Source of the DNA: Mesorhizobium sp. SOD10
GTDB lineage: Bacteria > Pseudomonadota > Alphaproteobacteria > Rhizobiales > Rhizobiaceae
Assembly: GCA_000824805.1 (NCBI GenBank)
Contig: CCNA01000023.1
Span: forward strand, 116,049 to 180,048
Direction of reading: 5' to 3'
DNA length: 64,000 nucleotides
The notes under the pieces: model-generated
Told to the model about the DNA's origin: nothing
Seen by the model: the letters and a program-made list of their open reading frames with translations, nothing else
The model's database searches: none
Position numbers and translations under genes: made by a program
Part shown: one piece after another, positions 8,679 through 17,313 of the stretch
Layout of the letters: the number at the start of each line of letters is the position of its first letter
Numbering within the stretch: position 1 is the stretch's first letter

Positions 8679-9317
8679 ATGACCGGACCCAATCCCAACA
8701 TCAAGCATCCGATCGCGATGCATCCGCGCGTCGGCTTCCTGAAGGGGCTGGTGACGTCGCCCAACATCGAGATCGGCGACTTCACCTATTACGACGACCC
8801 GGACGGTCCCGATAAGTTCGCCGAAAAATGCGTGTTGCACCACTACGACTTTATCGGCGATCGGCTGGTGATCGGCAAGTTCTGCGCCATCGCGGAAGGC
8901 GCGCGTTTCATCATGAACGGCGCCAACCACGCAATGTCCGGCTTCTCGACCTATCCGTTCAACATCTTCGGCCATGGCTGGGAAGAAGGTTTTGATCCGC
9001 AGACCTGGTCGAAGGAGATCCGCGGCGACACCGTCGTCGAAAATGATGTGTGGATCGGCATGGACGCGGTGATCATGCCGGGCGTGAAAGTGGGCGACGG
9101 CGCCATCGTGGCGGCGAAATCGGTTGTCACGCACGATGTGCCGCCTTATGCGATCGTCGCCGGCAACCCGGCAAGGATAGTGAAGATGCGCTTCGACGAA
9201 TTCACGGTGCGGCGGCTTTTGAAGGCCGCGTGGTGGGATTGGCCGGTCGACAAGATCAGCCGCAACCTCAACGCCATCCGCGGCGCCGATATTTCCAGGC
9301 TGGAGGCAGCGGTTTGA
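8679..9317 (+). CDS. CatB/Vat-like xenobiotic acetyltransferase (hexapeptide repeat)
   Basis: A 212-residue trimeric left-handed beta-helix acetyltransferase that uses acetyl-CoA. The N-terminal IGDFTYYDDPD and FCAIAEGARFIMNGANHAM, the insert with YPFNIFG, and the late coils GNDVWIGMDAVIMPG-like and YAIVAGNPARIVKMRF match the CatB/VatD branch. His in NGANHAM is the usual catalytic base. Ribosome site GGAGGG precedes ATG 8679. Its stop overlaps the engB start (TTGA). Chromosomal homologues are common, so the substrate and any resistance role are not established. Confidence 0.85.
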   Translation: MTGPNPNIKHPIAMHPRVGFLKGLVTSPNIEIGDFTYYDDPDGPDKFAEKCVLHHYDFIGDRLVIGKFCAIAEGARFIMNGANHAMSGFSTYPFNIFGHGWEEGFDPQTWSKEIRGDTVVENDVWIGMDAVIMPGVKVGDGAIVAAKSVVTHDVPPYAIVAGNPARIVKMRFDEFTVRRLLKAAWWDWPVDKISRNLNAIRGADISRLEAAV

Positions 9318-9985
9318 ACGCGCCCGACACAAAAAGCGACAAGACGGCGGTCGATCCGGAGCTGTTCACCCGCGGCTGGATCTTCATCCGGGGCGTGCCG
9401 TCGATGAAGTTCCTGCCGCCGGAAGGCCCGCCGGAGATCGCCTTCGCCGGCCGCTCCAATGTCGGCAAGTCGTCGCTGATCAACGCGCTGGTCGGGCATA
9501 AGGGCCTGGCGCGCACCTCGAACACGCCGGGGCGCACGCAGGAGCTCAACTATTTCGTGCCGGACGGGTTCTCCGGCGAAGGCGCCGACCTGCCGCCGAT
9601 GGCGCTGGTCGACATGCCCGGCTACGGCTACGCCAGCGCGCCGAAGGACAAAGTCGATCAATGGACCAAGCTGATCTACGAGTATCTGCAGGGTCGCGTG
9701 ACGCTGAAGCGCGTCTATGTGCTGATCGACGCCCGCCACGGCATCAAGGCCAAGGACGAGGAAGTGCTCACCCTGCTCGACAAGGCGGCCGTGTCCTATC
9801 AGGTGGTGCTGACCAAGACCGACAAGATCAAGGCCGCCGCCGTGCCGAGGCTGATCGAGGAGACGCTTGCCAAGATCAAGAAGCGGCCGGCGGCCTTTCC
9901 GGCGGTGCTGGCCACCTCGTCGGAAAAAGCCGCCGGGCTGGACGAGCTGCGCGCGGCGATCGTCCTGGTGGCGAACGGCGGCTGA
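9314..9985 (+). CDS. engB: Ribosome biogenesis GTPase EngB (YihA/YsxC)
   Basis: A 223-residue TrmE-Era-EngA-EngB family GTPase needed for assembly of the large ribosomal subunit. The G1 motif is GRSNVGKSS, followed by a G2 region (TSNTPGRTQELNYF), G3 (DMPGYGYA) and G4 (TKTDK). The start is TTG at 9314: GGAGG at 9302-9306 is well spaced, and the codon overlaps the upstream stop as TTGA. The longer in-frame reading from 9050 would lie inside the acetyltransferase gene. In rhizobia engB is usually close to yidC and argB; here efflux genes intervene. Confidence 0.96.
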   Translation: MNAPDTKSDKTAVDPELFTRGWIFIRGVPSMKFLPPEGPPEIAFAGRSNVGKSSLINALVGHKGLARTSNTPGRTQELNYFVPDGFSGEGADLPPMALVDMPGYGYASAPKDKVDQWTKLIYEYLQGRVTLKRVYVLIDARHGIKAKDEEVLTLLDKAAVSYQVVLTKTDKIKAAAVPRLIEETLAKIKKRPAAFPAVLATSSEKAAGLDELRAAIVLVANGG

Positions 9986-9989
9986 TGCC

Positions 9990-10006
9990 GCCGTTCCAGG
10001 AACGGC
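9990..10006. terminator. Possible bidirectional terminator between engB and ftsK-like gene
   Basis: GCCGTTCC and GGAACGGC form an 8-bp inverted repeat around a single A in the 30-bp gap between two convergent genes. Placement suggests termination in both directions, but there is no T tract on either side, so this is tentative. Confidence 0.4.
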
Positions 10007-10015
10007 CCGTCGGGA

Positions 10016-12529
10016 TCAATCCATCTCTTCACGTTCCGGCTCGCGATCGCGCCGGCCGGTGAGGATCTCGCGCTTGCCGACATGGTTGGGAGCGCCGACC
10101 AGGCCTTCCTTCTCCATGCGCTCGACCAGGGAAGCAGCGCGGTTGTAGCCGACGCCGAGGCGGCGCTGGATATAGGAAGTCGAGCACTTCTTGTCGCGCT
10201 TGACCACCTTGACGGCCTCCTCGTAGAGGGCGTCGCCATCCTCCTCTCCGATCGCGCTTTTGTCGAAGACCGGACCGGCATCGGCCGCTTCCTCGGCCTC
10301 TTCCTCGTCGGCGGTGACGGTGTCGAGATATTCGGGACGCCCCTGCGCCTTCAGATGCGCCACGACGTGCTCGACCTCCAGGTCGGAAACGAAGGGGCCG
10401 TGCACGCGCGAAATGCGCCCGCCGCCGGCCATGTGCAGCATATCGCCCTGGCCGAGCAGCTGCTCGGCGCCCTGCTCGCCGAGGATCGTGCGGCTGTCGA
10501 TCTTCGACGTCACCTGGAAGGAGATGCGGGTCGGGAAATTGGCCTTGATCGTGCCGGTGATGACGTCGACGGACGGGCGTTGCGTCGCCATGATCAGATG
10601 GATGCCCGCGGCGCGCGCCATCTGCGCCAGGCGCTGGATGGCGCCTTCGATCTCCTTGCCGGCCACCATCATCAGGTCGGCCATCTCGTCGACGATAATG
10701 ACGATATAGGGCATGGGCGCCAAGTCGATCGCGCGCTCCTCGAACAGCGGCTCGCCGGTGCCCTTCTCGAAGCCGGTCTGCACCTGCATGGTCACGACCT
10801 CGCCCTTGTCGCGGGCGCTCGCCGCGCGCTGGTTGTAGCCGTCGATGTTGCGCACGCCGAGGCGCGCCATCTTGCGGTAGCGGTCCTCCATCTCGCGCAC
10901 AGCCCATTTGAGCGCCGTGACGGCCTTCTTGGGATCGGTGACGACCGGCGTCAGCAGATGCGGGATGCCGTCATAGACGGAAAGCTCCAGCATCTTGGGA
11001 TCGACCATGATCAAGCGGCATTCTTCCGGCTTCATCCGGTAGAGCAGCGACAGGATCATGGTGTTGATGGCAACCGACTTGCCGGAACCGGTGGTGCCCG
11101 CCACCAGCAGATGCGGCATCTTGGCGAGCTCGGCGATGACCGGTTCGCCGCCGATCGTCTTGCCGAGGCCGAGCGCCAGTTTGCAGGAGGTGTTGCGGAA
11201 GCCGGCCGATCCGATCAGCTCGCGGAAATAAACCGTCTCGCGCGTCTCGTTGGGCAGCTCGATGCCAATGACATTACGGCCCGGCACCACGGCGACGCGC
11301 GCCGAGATCGCCGACATCGAGCGGGCGATGTCGTCGGCCAGACCGATGACGCGGCTGGATTTCACGCCCGGCGCCGGCTCGAATTCGTAGAGCGTGACGA
11401 CCGGACCGGGGCGGACATGGATGATCTCGCCCTTGACGCCGAAATCCTCCAGCACGCTTTCGAGCAGGTCGGCATTCTGCTCCATGCGCTCCTGCGACAT
11501 GTAGAAGCCCTGGCCTTCCGGCGGCATCTGCAGCAGATCCTCGGAGGGAAGCTCGTAGCCGGCCATCGCGGACAGCGGCGCGACCTCACCGGCCATGGGC
11601 AGCGACGGCGCCTGCCTGACCGTCCTTGCGCTCGACGGAGCGGAAACCGGCGCGGGTTCGACAGCCGTCGGCTCGACGGCCGGGAGGGCAGGCGCCGGAG
11701 AAGGCTCCGCATTCGCCGCACTGGAGCGCCATTCGATGACCCGATAGAACGACGTCGCCTCGCCCAGGAAGGCGGCACGGGGCTGGATCTCCGGTGAGGC
11801 CGGACGCTGCGCCGGTATCGACTGCACCAATGGTGGCTGCGCCGGAACGGCCGGCGCCTGCCCCGCCTCGTTCAGGCGCGCCCGTGCCAGGCGCTCGGCG
11901 AGGAAAGGCATGCCGAATTCGAAGAAGGCATGATCGGAAAGATAGGACCAGCGCAGTCCGCTCGGACGCGGTTTTGGCGTCGGAGCGGCGGCGGCCAGAG
12001 GCGGCGCGGACGGAGGGGGCGAGATAGTGACAGGGGCGACTGCGGATGGTGCGCGGAGCGGCCTGGTTTGCATCGGCGCCACGGCGGGAGCGGCGGAGGC
12101 GGCAGGACTTTTCCGGACCGGAGCGGCTGGCGCCGGAGCCGGCGACGCTGGCCGGACGGGCTCACGGGCGGGTGGCTTAGCCTGCGCGGTATCTTCTTGC
12201 GGGGCGGCCCGCCTGGAGAGATCGGTGTCCGGCGTGCGGGTGAACCGCACATTGGGCGCGAGGAAGAAATAATCCTGCCAAGCCGGGCGGCTGAATTCGC
12301 CGCCATTGGCCGAATCGGGCGATGCGTTGCGAGCGGCATCCGATTCGCTGGCCGGGGCGACGCGCAACGCGACTACCTGGCCCGCCTGCGCCTGCGGAAC
12401 CCCGCCACGGCGCCCGTCCGCGCGATGATCGTCGTCGCCCTGATAGGCGGAGGCGCCGGAAAGATTGGCACGGGGGAAACGCATGGATGTCATTCTCGAG
12501 ACTCGCCGATTGAACGTCTCCCGAGACAT
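10016..12529 (-). CDS. FtsK/SpoIIIE-family DNA translocase lacking membrane helices
   Basis: An 837-residue DNA translocase. After a Pro/Ala-rich, low-complexity N-terminal half (about 1-370) come the alpha-beta motor with Walker A (AGTTGSGKS, about 475-485) and Walker B (VIIVDEMADLMMV, about 605-617), and a C-terminal gamma winged helix (TSYIQRRLGVGYNRAASLVE, about 780-800) that reads polar sequences near dif. FtsK pumps chromosome ends and activates XerCD recombination at division. Unlike classical FtsK I see no N-terminal membrane segments. The start is uncertain: ATG codons at 12529, 12493 and 12484 are all possible. A second, membrane-anchored FtsK may exist elsewhere. Confidence 0.88.
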   Translation of the reverse strand: MSRETFNRRVSRMTSMRFPRANLSGASAYQGDDDHRADGRRGGVPQAQAGQVVALRVAPASESDAARNASPDSANGGEFSRPAWQDYFFLAPNVRFTRTPDTDLSRRAAPQEDTAQAKPPAREPVRPASPAPAPAAPVRKSPAASAAPAVAPMQTRPLRAPSAVAPVTISPPPSAPPLAAAAPTPKPRPSGLRWSYLSDHAFFEFGMPFLAERLARARLNEAGQAPAVPAQPPLVQSIPAQRPASPEIQPRAAFLGEATSFYRVIEWRSSAANAEPSPAPALPAVEPTAVEPAPVSAPSSARTVRQAPSLPMAGEVAPLSAMAGYELPSEDLLQMPPEGQGFYMSQERMEQNADLLESVLEDFGVKGEIIHVRPGPVVTLYEFEPAPGVKSSRVIGLADDIARSMSAISARVAVVPGRNVIGIELPNETRETVYFRELIGSAGFRNTSCKLALGLGKTIGGEPVIAELAKMPHLLVAGTTGSGKSVAINTMILSLLYRMKPEECRLIMVDPKMLELSVYDGIPHLLTPVVTDPKKAVTALKWAVREMEDRYRKMARLGVRNIDGYNQRAASARDKGEVVTMQVQTGFEKGTGEPLFEERAIDLAPMPYIVIIVDEMADLMMVAGKEIEGAIQRLAQMARAAGIHLIMATQRPSVDVITGTIKANFPTRISFQVTSKIDSRTILGEQGAEQLLGQGDMLHMAGGGRISRVHGPFVSDLEVEHVVAHLKAQGRPEYLDTVTADEEEAEEAADAGPVFDKSAIGEEDGDALYEEAVKVVKRDKKCSTSYIQRRLGVGYNRAASLVERMEKEGLVGAPNHVGKREILTGRRDREPEREEMD

Positions 12530-12713
12530 AGGAAGCGATGGTTAACAGGTCCTTCCGACAGCGCCTGCCCGACGAAGCCAATCGACATTTTGAGAGGGGT
12601 CGGTGGACGATCTCGACGACGTTGCGTTCGGCCGCCACGCCCGCGCCTTCAACGCCGCGCCACGGCCCTTTGGCCTGCTTTGCACGCTTTGGGATTAGCG
12701 TGCCCAGGGGCGG

Positions 12714-13421
12714 TCAGGCCGATTGCAGCGCCTTTTCCTCGGCGAGAAATTTTTCCGTGCCGTAGGCCTTGAGGAAGACGTCGACGCCGGATTTCACGAC
12801 ATGTTCGATCTCCGCCTGGCTCGGCGCCTTGGTGCGGTAGGAAAAGATGCACTGGCGGAACAGGCCGGCAAGGCAAAGCTCGGTGAACTGATAGGCGGCA
12901 AGATCGACATCGTCGATCTCGAGCAGGCCGCGCTCGACGGCTTCGTTGAGGAAGGCCATGACCTTGTCGTGGCCGCGTTTCGGGCCGCGCTCGTAAAAAC
13001 GCGCGCCAAGCTCGGGTATCCGGTCGGACGCGCCGACCACTGTGCGCTGGGCCTGGATGACCTTGGCCGAGGTGATCTTGGCGGAGAGCCCCATGCCGAA
13101 TTTCACCAGCGTGTTGCGCAGGTCGTCGAAATGGTCGAGCACCTCATACATGTTCTTGAAGATGGTGCCGCGCTCTTCCTCGATGAGAGCCTCGAACAGC
13201 TCTTCCTTGTTTTGGAAATAGACGTAGATCGTGCCCTTGGAGACGCCGGCCTCGCGCGTGATATCGTTCATCGAGGCGGCTTCGAAGCCTTTGTCTATGA
13301 AAACGCGGCGCGCGCCTTCGATGATCTGGGCACGCTTGACCGGGTCCTGCCCGGCCGCCGGACGACCCTTGCGCAAGTCGAGCAGATCGCTATCGGCTGT
13401 CGTTTCGACCATGGAAGCCAT
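12714..13421 (-). CDS. TetR-family repressor of the divergent EmrAB pump
   Basis: A 235-residue TetR regulator. The HTH (about residues 30-76) contains MNDITREAGVSKGTIYVYFQNKEELFEALI, and the rest is a helical ligand-binding and dimerisation domain with no recognisable ligand motif. It is divergent from an emrA-emrB pair. The 122-bp gap between them holds two near-identical 14-bp palindromes, one beside each gene, so it probably represses both itself and the pump. ATG 13421 and ATG 13412 are both plausible starts. The 184-bp gap at 12530-12713 shows no gene. Confidence 0.92.
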   Translation of the reverse strand: MASMVETTADSDLLDLRKGRPAAGQDPVKRAQIIEGARRVFIDKGFEAASMNDITREAGVSKGTIYVYFQNKEELFEALIEEERGTIFKNMYEVLDHFDDLRNTLVKFGMGLSAKITSAKVIQAQRTVVGASDRIPELGARFYERGPKRGHDKVMAFLNEAVERGLLEIDDVDLAAYQFTELCLAGLFRQCIFSYRTKAPSQAEIEHVVKSGVDVFLKAYGTEKFLAEEKALQSA

Positions 13422-13437
13422 TCCTTGAAAATATTTC

Positions 13438-13451
13438 GAACCACTCGGTTC
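13438..13451. promoter_or_regulatory. TetR operator candidate, tetR-proximal
   Basis: GAACCACTCGGTTC has inverted arms and matches the second site at 13502-13515 (shared pattern GAACC-4 nt-GGTTC). It lies 17 bp upstream of the tetR start. Confidence 0.65.
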
Positions 13452-13501
13452 GATTTCCTCTTGATATGGTCCTCTTTCCGCGCTATGTCAATCACCAATT
13501 C

Positions 13502-13515
13502 GAACCGAACGGTTC
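13502..13515. promoter_or_regulatory. TetR operator candidate, emrA-proximal
   Basis: GAACCGAACGGTTC has 6-bp perfect arms around AA and matches the site at 13438-13451. It lies 28 bp upstream of the emrA start, well placed to block transcription of the pump. Confidence 0.7.
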
Positions 13516-13543
13516 AGTCTGACTGACATCCAGAGAGATACCC

Positions 13544-14737
13544 ATGTCCTCGAACGCGCCCGCCACCGCCGAAGTCCGCACGTTTCCCAACGCCAAGGTC
13601 CAGCCGTCGACCGAAGCGCCGGAAGTTCCTGTCCAGCCCGCCGCTCCGGCTGCGACGCCCGCGGCCGAGGCGCCCGCCAAGAAAAAGCGCTCGGCCCGTT
13701 CCTTCCTGCTGCCAATCATCGGCCTCGCCCTGCTCGGCGCCGGATCCTGGTATGGGTATAACTATTGGACCGACGGCCGGTTCATGATCTCCACCGACGA
13801 TGCCTATGTCCAGGCCGATATGTCGTTCGTGTCGCCGAAAATATCCGGCTATATCGACAAGGTGCTGGTGAGCGAGAACCAGAAGGTCAAGGCCGGCGAT
13901 CCGCTGTTCGTCATCGACAATGGCGACTACAAGATCGCGGTCGCCCAGGCCGAGGCGCAGATCGCCACATTGAGCAAGACGCTCGACCGCATCGACGCTC
14001 AGACCAAGGCGGCCCGGGCCTCGCTGTCGCAGGCTGAGGCGCAGAAGGTCGCAGACCAGGCCGCGGCCGACAATGCGGCGCGCGCCCAGCTGCGCGCGGC
14101 GCAGCTTCTCAAGACCCATGTCGGCACGCAGGCGCAGCTCGATGACGCGCAGACCGCGCTCGACCAGGCCAAGGCGGCCCTTGTCGGCGCCGATGCGCAG
14201 ATCGCGGCGGCTCAGGCCAATATCGGCGTGCTGGAAGCGCAGCGCGCGGAATCGGCCTCGACGCTCGCCTCGCTGCAGCTCACCCGCGACAAGGCCCAGC
14301 GCGACCTCTCCTTCACCGTGCTGAAGGCGCCCTATGACGGCGTCGTCGGCAACCGCTCGGTCGAGCAGGGCGACCTCGTCAGCCCCGGCCAGAAGCTCGC
14401 CGTCGTCGTGCCGATGGACAAGCTCTACATCGTCGGCAACTTCAAGGAGACGCAGCTCGGCCGCATCGTGCCCGGCGAGAAGGTCCGCATCACCGTCGAC
14501 GCGATCGACGGCCAGACCTTCGAAGGCACGGTCTCCTCGCTGGCGCCGGCTTCGGGCGCGGTGTTCTCGCTGCTGCCACCGGAAAACGCCACCGGCAACT
14601 TCACCAAGGTGGTGCAGCGCGTGCCCGTGCGCATCGACGTGCCAGCCGACGTCTTGAAGACCGGCAAGCTGCGCGCCGGCTTGAGCGTCATCGTCGCGGT
14701 TGACAGCCGCACAGCGCCGGCCTCGACGACCAACTGA
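13544..14737 (+). CDS. EmrA/HlyD-type membrane fusion protein (second system)
   Basis: A 397-residue periplasmic adaptor paralogous in type to the one at 6303-7598. It has a Pro/Ala-rich cytoplasmic tail (about 1-48), one membrane anchor (about 53-70), lipoyl half-motifs (ISGYIDKVLVSENQKVKAGD and VLKAPYDGVVGN) flanking a long Ala/Gln-rich alpha-hairpin (about 125-250), and a C-terminal beta-barrel. It pairs with the EmrB-like permease 139 bp downstream, and the pair is probably controlled by the divergent TetR protein. Confidence 0.93.
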   Translation: MSSNAPATAEVRTFPNAKVQPSTEAPEVPVQPAAPAATPAAEAPAKKKRSARSFLLPIIGLALLGAGSWYGYNYWTDGRFMISTDDAYVQADMSFVSPKISGYIDKVLVSENQKVKAGDPLFVIDNGDYKIAVAQAEAQIATLSKTLDRIDAQTKAARASLSQAEAQKVADQAAADNAARAQLRAAQLLKTHVGTQAQLDDAQTALDQAKAALVGADAQIAAAQANIGVLEAQRAESASTLASLQLTRDKAQRDLSFTVLKAPYDGVVGNRSVEQGDLVSPGQKLAVVVPMDKLYIVGNFKETQLGRIVPGEKVRITVDAIDGQTFEGTVSSLAPASGAVFSLLPPENATGNFTKVVQRVPVRIDVPADVLKTGKLRAGLSVIVAVDSRTAPASTTN

Positions 14738-14821
14738 TCGGGGGGCGGTTCGGTGGCCATTCGAGCGCCGAGCCGCCCAGCCTGCTTCGGAGCGGCAGAC
14801 GCGCTCCAACCATCTGTTTCG

Positions 14822-14860
14822 ACGCAATTCCGGACCGCCACGCTGGCCATCGAGAATTGC
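14822..14860. repeat. Short palindromic repeat, 'ACGCAATTCCGGAC' family, copy 2
   Basis: GCAATTC (14824-14830) and GAATTGC (14854-14860) are the arms. The first 14 bases equal those of the copy at 8613-8626; the interior is diverged. It sits inside the emrA-emrB gap, just before the ribosome-binding site of the permease gene, so a hairpin here could affect their relative expression. Confidence 0.65.
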
Positions 14861-14876
14861 TTAGGGAGGCCATGAC

Positions 14877-16493
14877 ATGGCAACCGCAACCATCACCGCA
14901 GGAGCAATGCCGGGACGCCCGGCCGCTGCCGCCGCGCCGGCGCTGCCCGCGGACCATATGCCTGTGCGCCGCGTCGTCGCCTTCCTGGCGATGGTGTTCG
15001 GCATGTTCATGGCGATCCTCGACATCCAGATCGTGTCGGCCTCGCTCGCCGAGATCCAGGCGGGCCTGAGCGCCAGCTCCGACGAGATCCCGTGGGTGCA
15101 GACCGCCTATCTGATCGCCGAGGTGGTGATGATCCCGCTGTCGGGCTTCCTCAGCCGCATGCTGTCGACGCGGGTGCTGTTCACCACCGCGGCGGCCGGC
15201 TTCACCGCGGCCAGCGCGCTCGCCGCGACCGCCACCAATATCGACCAGATGATCGTCTACCGCGCCATCCAGGGCTTCATCGGCGGCGGCATGATCCCGA
15301 GCGTCTTCGCGGCTGCCTTCACCATCTTCCCGCCTTCCAGGCGCGCCGTCGTCTCGCCGATGATCGGCCTGGTGGCGACGCTGGCGCCGACGATCGGCCC
15401 GACGGTGGGCGGCTATATCAGCCATGCCATGTCCTGGCACTGGCTGTTCCTGATCAATGTCGTGCCCGGCATCCTGGTGGCGACCGCTGCCTGGTCGCTG
15501 ATCGACTTCGACAAGCCCAACCTGAAACTGTTCTCCAAATTCGACTGGTGGGGCTTGATCGGCATGGCCGCCTTCCTCGGCTGCATGGAATATGTGCTGG
15601 AGGAAGGTCCGAACCATGACTGGCTGCAGGAACAGGCCGTGTTCATCTGCGCCGTGATCATGACCATTGGCGGCGTCATCTTCTTCTGGCGCGTCTTCAC
15701 CGCCGAGGAGCCGATCGTCGATCTCAGGGCCTTCAGCAACGTCAACTTCGCCTTCGGCTCGCTGTTCTCCTTCGTCGTCGGCATCGGCCTTTACGGATTG
15801 ACCTACCTCTATCCGGTGTTCCTCGGCCGTATTCGCGGCTATGATTCGATGATGATCGGCGAGGCGCTGTTCGTCAGCGGCCTGGCGATGTTCTTCACCG
15901 CGCCGGTCGCTGGCATCCTGTCGAACAAGATCGATCTCAGGCTGATGATGATGATCGGCTTCCTGGGCTTCGCCACCGGCACCTGGTGGATGACGCATCT
16001 CACCGCCGACTGGGATTTCTATGAGCTCTTGATCCCGCAGATCCTGCGCGGCTGCTCGATGATGCTGTGCATGGTGCCGATCAACAACATCGCGCTCGGC
16101 ACCTTGCCGCCGGAGCGGCTGAAGAATGCGTCGGGCCTGTTCAACCTGACCCGCAATCTCGGCGGCGCCGTCGGCCTGGCAGTCATCAACACGGTGCTGA
16201 TCGACCGCAATGCCTTTCACTATGCAAGGCTTTCGGAGCATGTGCAGTGGGGCAGCGAGGCCGCGCAAACCAAGCTGCAGAACATGACCCTGACCTTCCA
16301 GCAAAACGCCGGTCTCGACGCAACGACCGCCGCCATTTCGAAGCTGTCCGGCATGGTGCAGCAGCAGGCAGCGCTTTTGTCCTTCATGGACGTGTTCATG
16401 ATGTTGACCGTGCTGTTCGCCTCGCTCGGATTTTTCGTGCTGTTCATCAACAAGCCGGCGCAACAGCGCGGCGGTGGCGGCGGAGGTCATTGA
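14877..16493 (+). CDS. EmrB-type MFS multidrug efflux permease (second system, DHA2)
   Basis: A 538-residue, 14-helix DHA2 permease. It shows LDIQIVSASLAEIQAGL in helix 1 and the motif ATLAPTIGPTVGGYISH in helix 5, and has a Gly-rich C-terminal tail. GGGAGG at 14864-14869 lies 7 nt before ATG 14877 and fixes the start. With the EmrA-like gene upstream it should form a proton-driven tripartite efflux pump for hydrophobic compounds. Its sequence differs from the EmrB at 4762-6306, so this is not a recent duplication. Confidence 0.93.
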   Translation: MATATITAGAMPGRPAAAAAPALPADHMPVRRVVAFLAMVFGMFMAILDIQIVSASLAEIQAGLSASSDEIPWVQTAYLIAEVVMIPLSGFLSRMLSTRVLFTTAAAGFTAASALAATATNIDQMIVYRAIQGFIGGGMIPSVFAAAFTIFPPSRRAVVSPMIGLVATLAPTIGPTVGGYISHAMSWHWLFLINVVPGILVATAAWSLIDFDKPNLKLFSKFDWWGLIGMAAFLGCMEYVLEEGPNHDWLQEQAVFICAVIMTIGGVIFFWRVFTAEEPIVDLRAFSNVNFAFGSLFSFVVGIGLYGLTYLYPVFLGRIRGYDSMMIGEALFVSGLAMFFTAPVAGILSNKIDLRLMMMIGFLGFATGTWWMTHLTADWDFYELLIPQILRGCSMMLCMVPINNIALGTLPPERLKNASGLFNLTRNLGGAVGLAVINTVLIDRNAFHYARLSEHVQWGSEAAQTKLQNMTLTFQQNAGLDATTAAISKLSGMVQQQAALLSFMDVFMMLTVLFASLGFFVLFINKPAQQRGGGGGGH

Positions 16494-16527
16494 GGAGCCG
16501 GAACCCCCGCCTGGCTACCTCAACGCG

Positions 16528-16570
16528 TGACCCCGGAAATCGGTGACGATTTCCGGGGTCATTTCTTTGG
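16528..16570. terminator. Terminator shared by convergent emrB and msrB
   Basis: GACCCCGGAAATC (16529-16541) and GATTTCCGGGGTC (16548-16560) form a perfect 13-bp stem with a 6-nt loop, followed by ATTTCTTT on the + strand. It lies between the stops of emrB and msrB and probably works for both. Confidence 0.85.
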
Positions 16571-16586
16571 ACAGATCCCAGTCCTC

Positions 16587-17090
16587 TCAGGCAGCGGCCG
16601 GCTTAAAGCTCAGCGCCACGCCGTTGATGCAATGGCGCAGCCCGGTGGGCGGCGGGCCGTCATCGAAGACATGGCCGAGATGCCCGCCGCAGCGCCGGCA
16701 ATGCACCTCGGTGCGAACCATGCCGAGTGTGCGGTCCTCGGTCTTGCCGATGGAATTGGGGATCTCCTGCCAGAAGCTCGGCCAGCCGGTCCCGGAATCG
16801 AACTTCGTCTCAGACGAATAGACCGGCAGGTCGCAGCCGGCGCAGGCGAAGATGCCCTTGCGGTGTTCGTTGAGCAGCGGGCTGGTGCCCGGATATTCCG
16901 TGCCCTGCTTGCGCAGCACGTCGAAGGCAGCGTCGGACAGGATGGCGTGCCATTCGGCATCGGTCTTGGTGACCTCGAAGGTTTCGGCGGCCAGAGCGGG
17001 CTTCGGTCCGCCGGCGCGCAGCATCGCTCCGGATCCGACGATGAGAGCGGTGGCGGCTGCCCCGCTCCAGAGAAAATCGCGACGGTTCAT
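16587..17090 (-). CDS. msrB: Exported peptide-methionine (R)-S-oxide reductase
   Basis: A 167-residue MsrB that reduces methionine-R-sulphoxide in proteins. The N-terminus carries a Tat-type signal (MNRRDFLWSGAAATALIVG) with cleavage near AlaLeuAlaAla at about 35, so it acts in the periplasm. Zinc ligands are Cys83, Cys86, Cys131 and Cys134, and the catalytic Cys is 154 in RHCING. The core GTGWPSFW is intact. It complements the exported MsrA at 60498-61241, which reduces the S-form. It follows the fasciclin gene by 254 bp on the same strand. Confidence 0.95.
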   Translation of the reverse strand: MNRRDFLWSGAAATALIVGSGAMLRAGGPKPALAAETFEVTKTDAEWHAILSDAAFDVLRKQGTEYPGTSPLLNEHRKGIFACAGCDLPVYSSETKFDSGTGWPSFWQEIPNSIGKTEDRTLGMVRTEVHCRRCGGHLGHVFDDGPPPTGLRHCINGVALSFKPAAA

Positions 17091-17215
17091 GGCCGTTCCT
17101 CCTGATGCATTTTGCCAAGATAGAGCGCCGCCCGGAAATCAAAAGCCGGTGACGCGCTATCCGTCATGTTGAGCACTTCCAGACGAAAAACCCCTTCGTG
17201 CCTTGCTGGAATTGC

Positions 17216-17250
17216 TGCTCCGCGCGCCCCTTGCGGGACAACGCGGAGCA
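17216..17250. other. Hairpin in the fasciclin-msrB gap
   Basis: TGCTCCGCG and CGCGGAGCA form a 9-bp stem around a 17-nt loop that can itself pair (CCCC/GGGG). It lies between the fasciclin stop and msrB. There is no adjoining T tract, so termination, processing or a repeat remnant are all possible. Confidence 0.4.
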
Positions 17251-17313
17251 CTCTTGCCGGCGGCGCGGATCTTGGATGTCGCGGCCGGCGCTCAGCCATG
17301 CTTCGCCGGGCAT

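Noticed and set aside
8679..9317. Calling the CatB-like gene a chloramphenicol resistance gene
   Set aside because: Chromosomal members of the family often act on other substrates; the sequence alone does not establish resistance.
10082..11797. 571-codon frame antisense to the FtsK-type gene
   Set aside because: The opposite strand has intact Walker motifs and the gamma domain.
14688..16490. 600-codon frame antisense to the second emrB
   Set aside because: Same reason: it is a His/Gly/Asp-rich shadow of a 14-helix permease.
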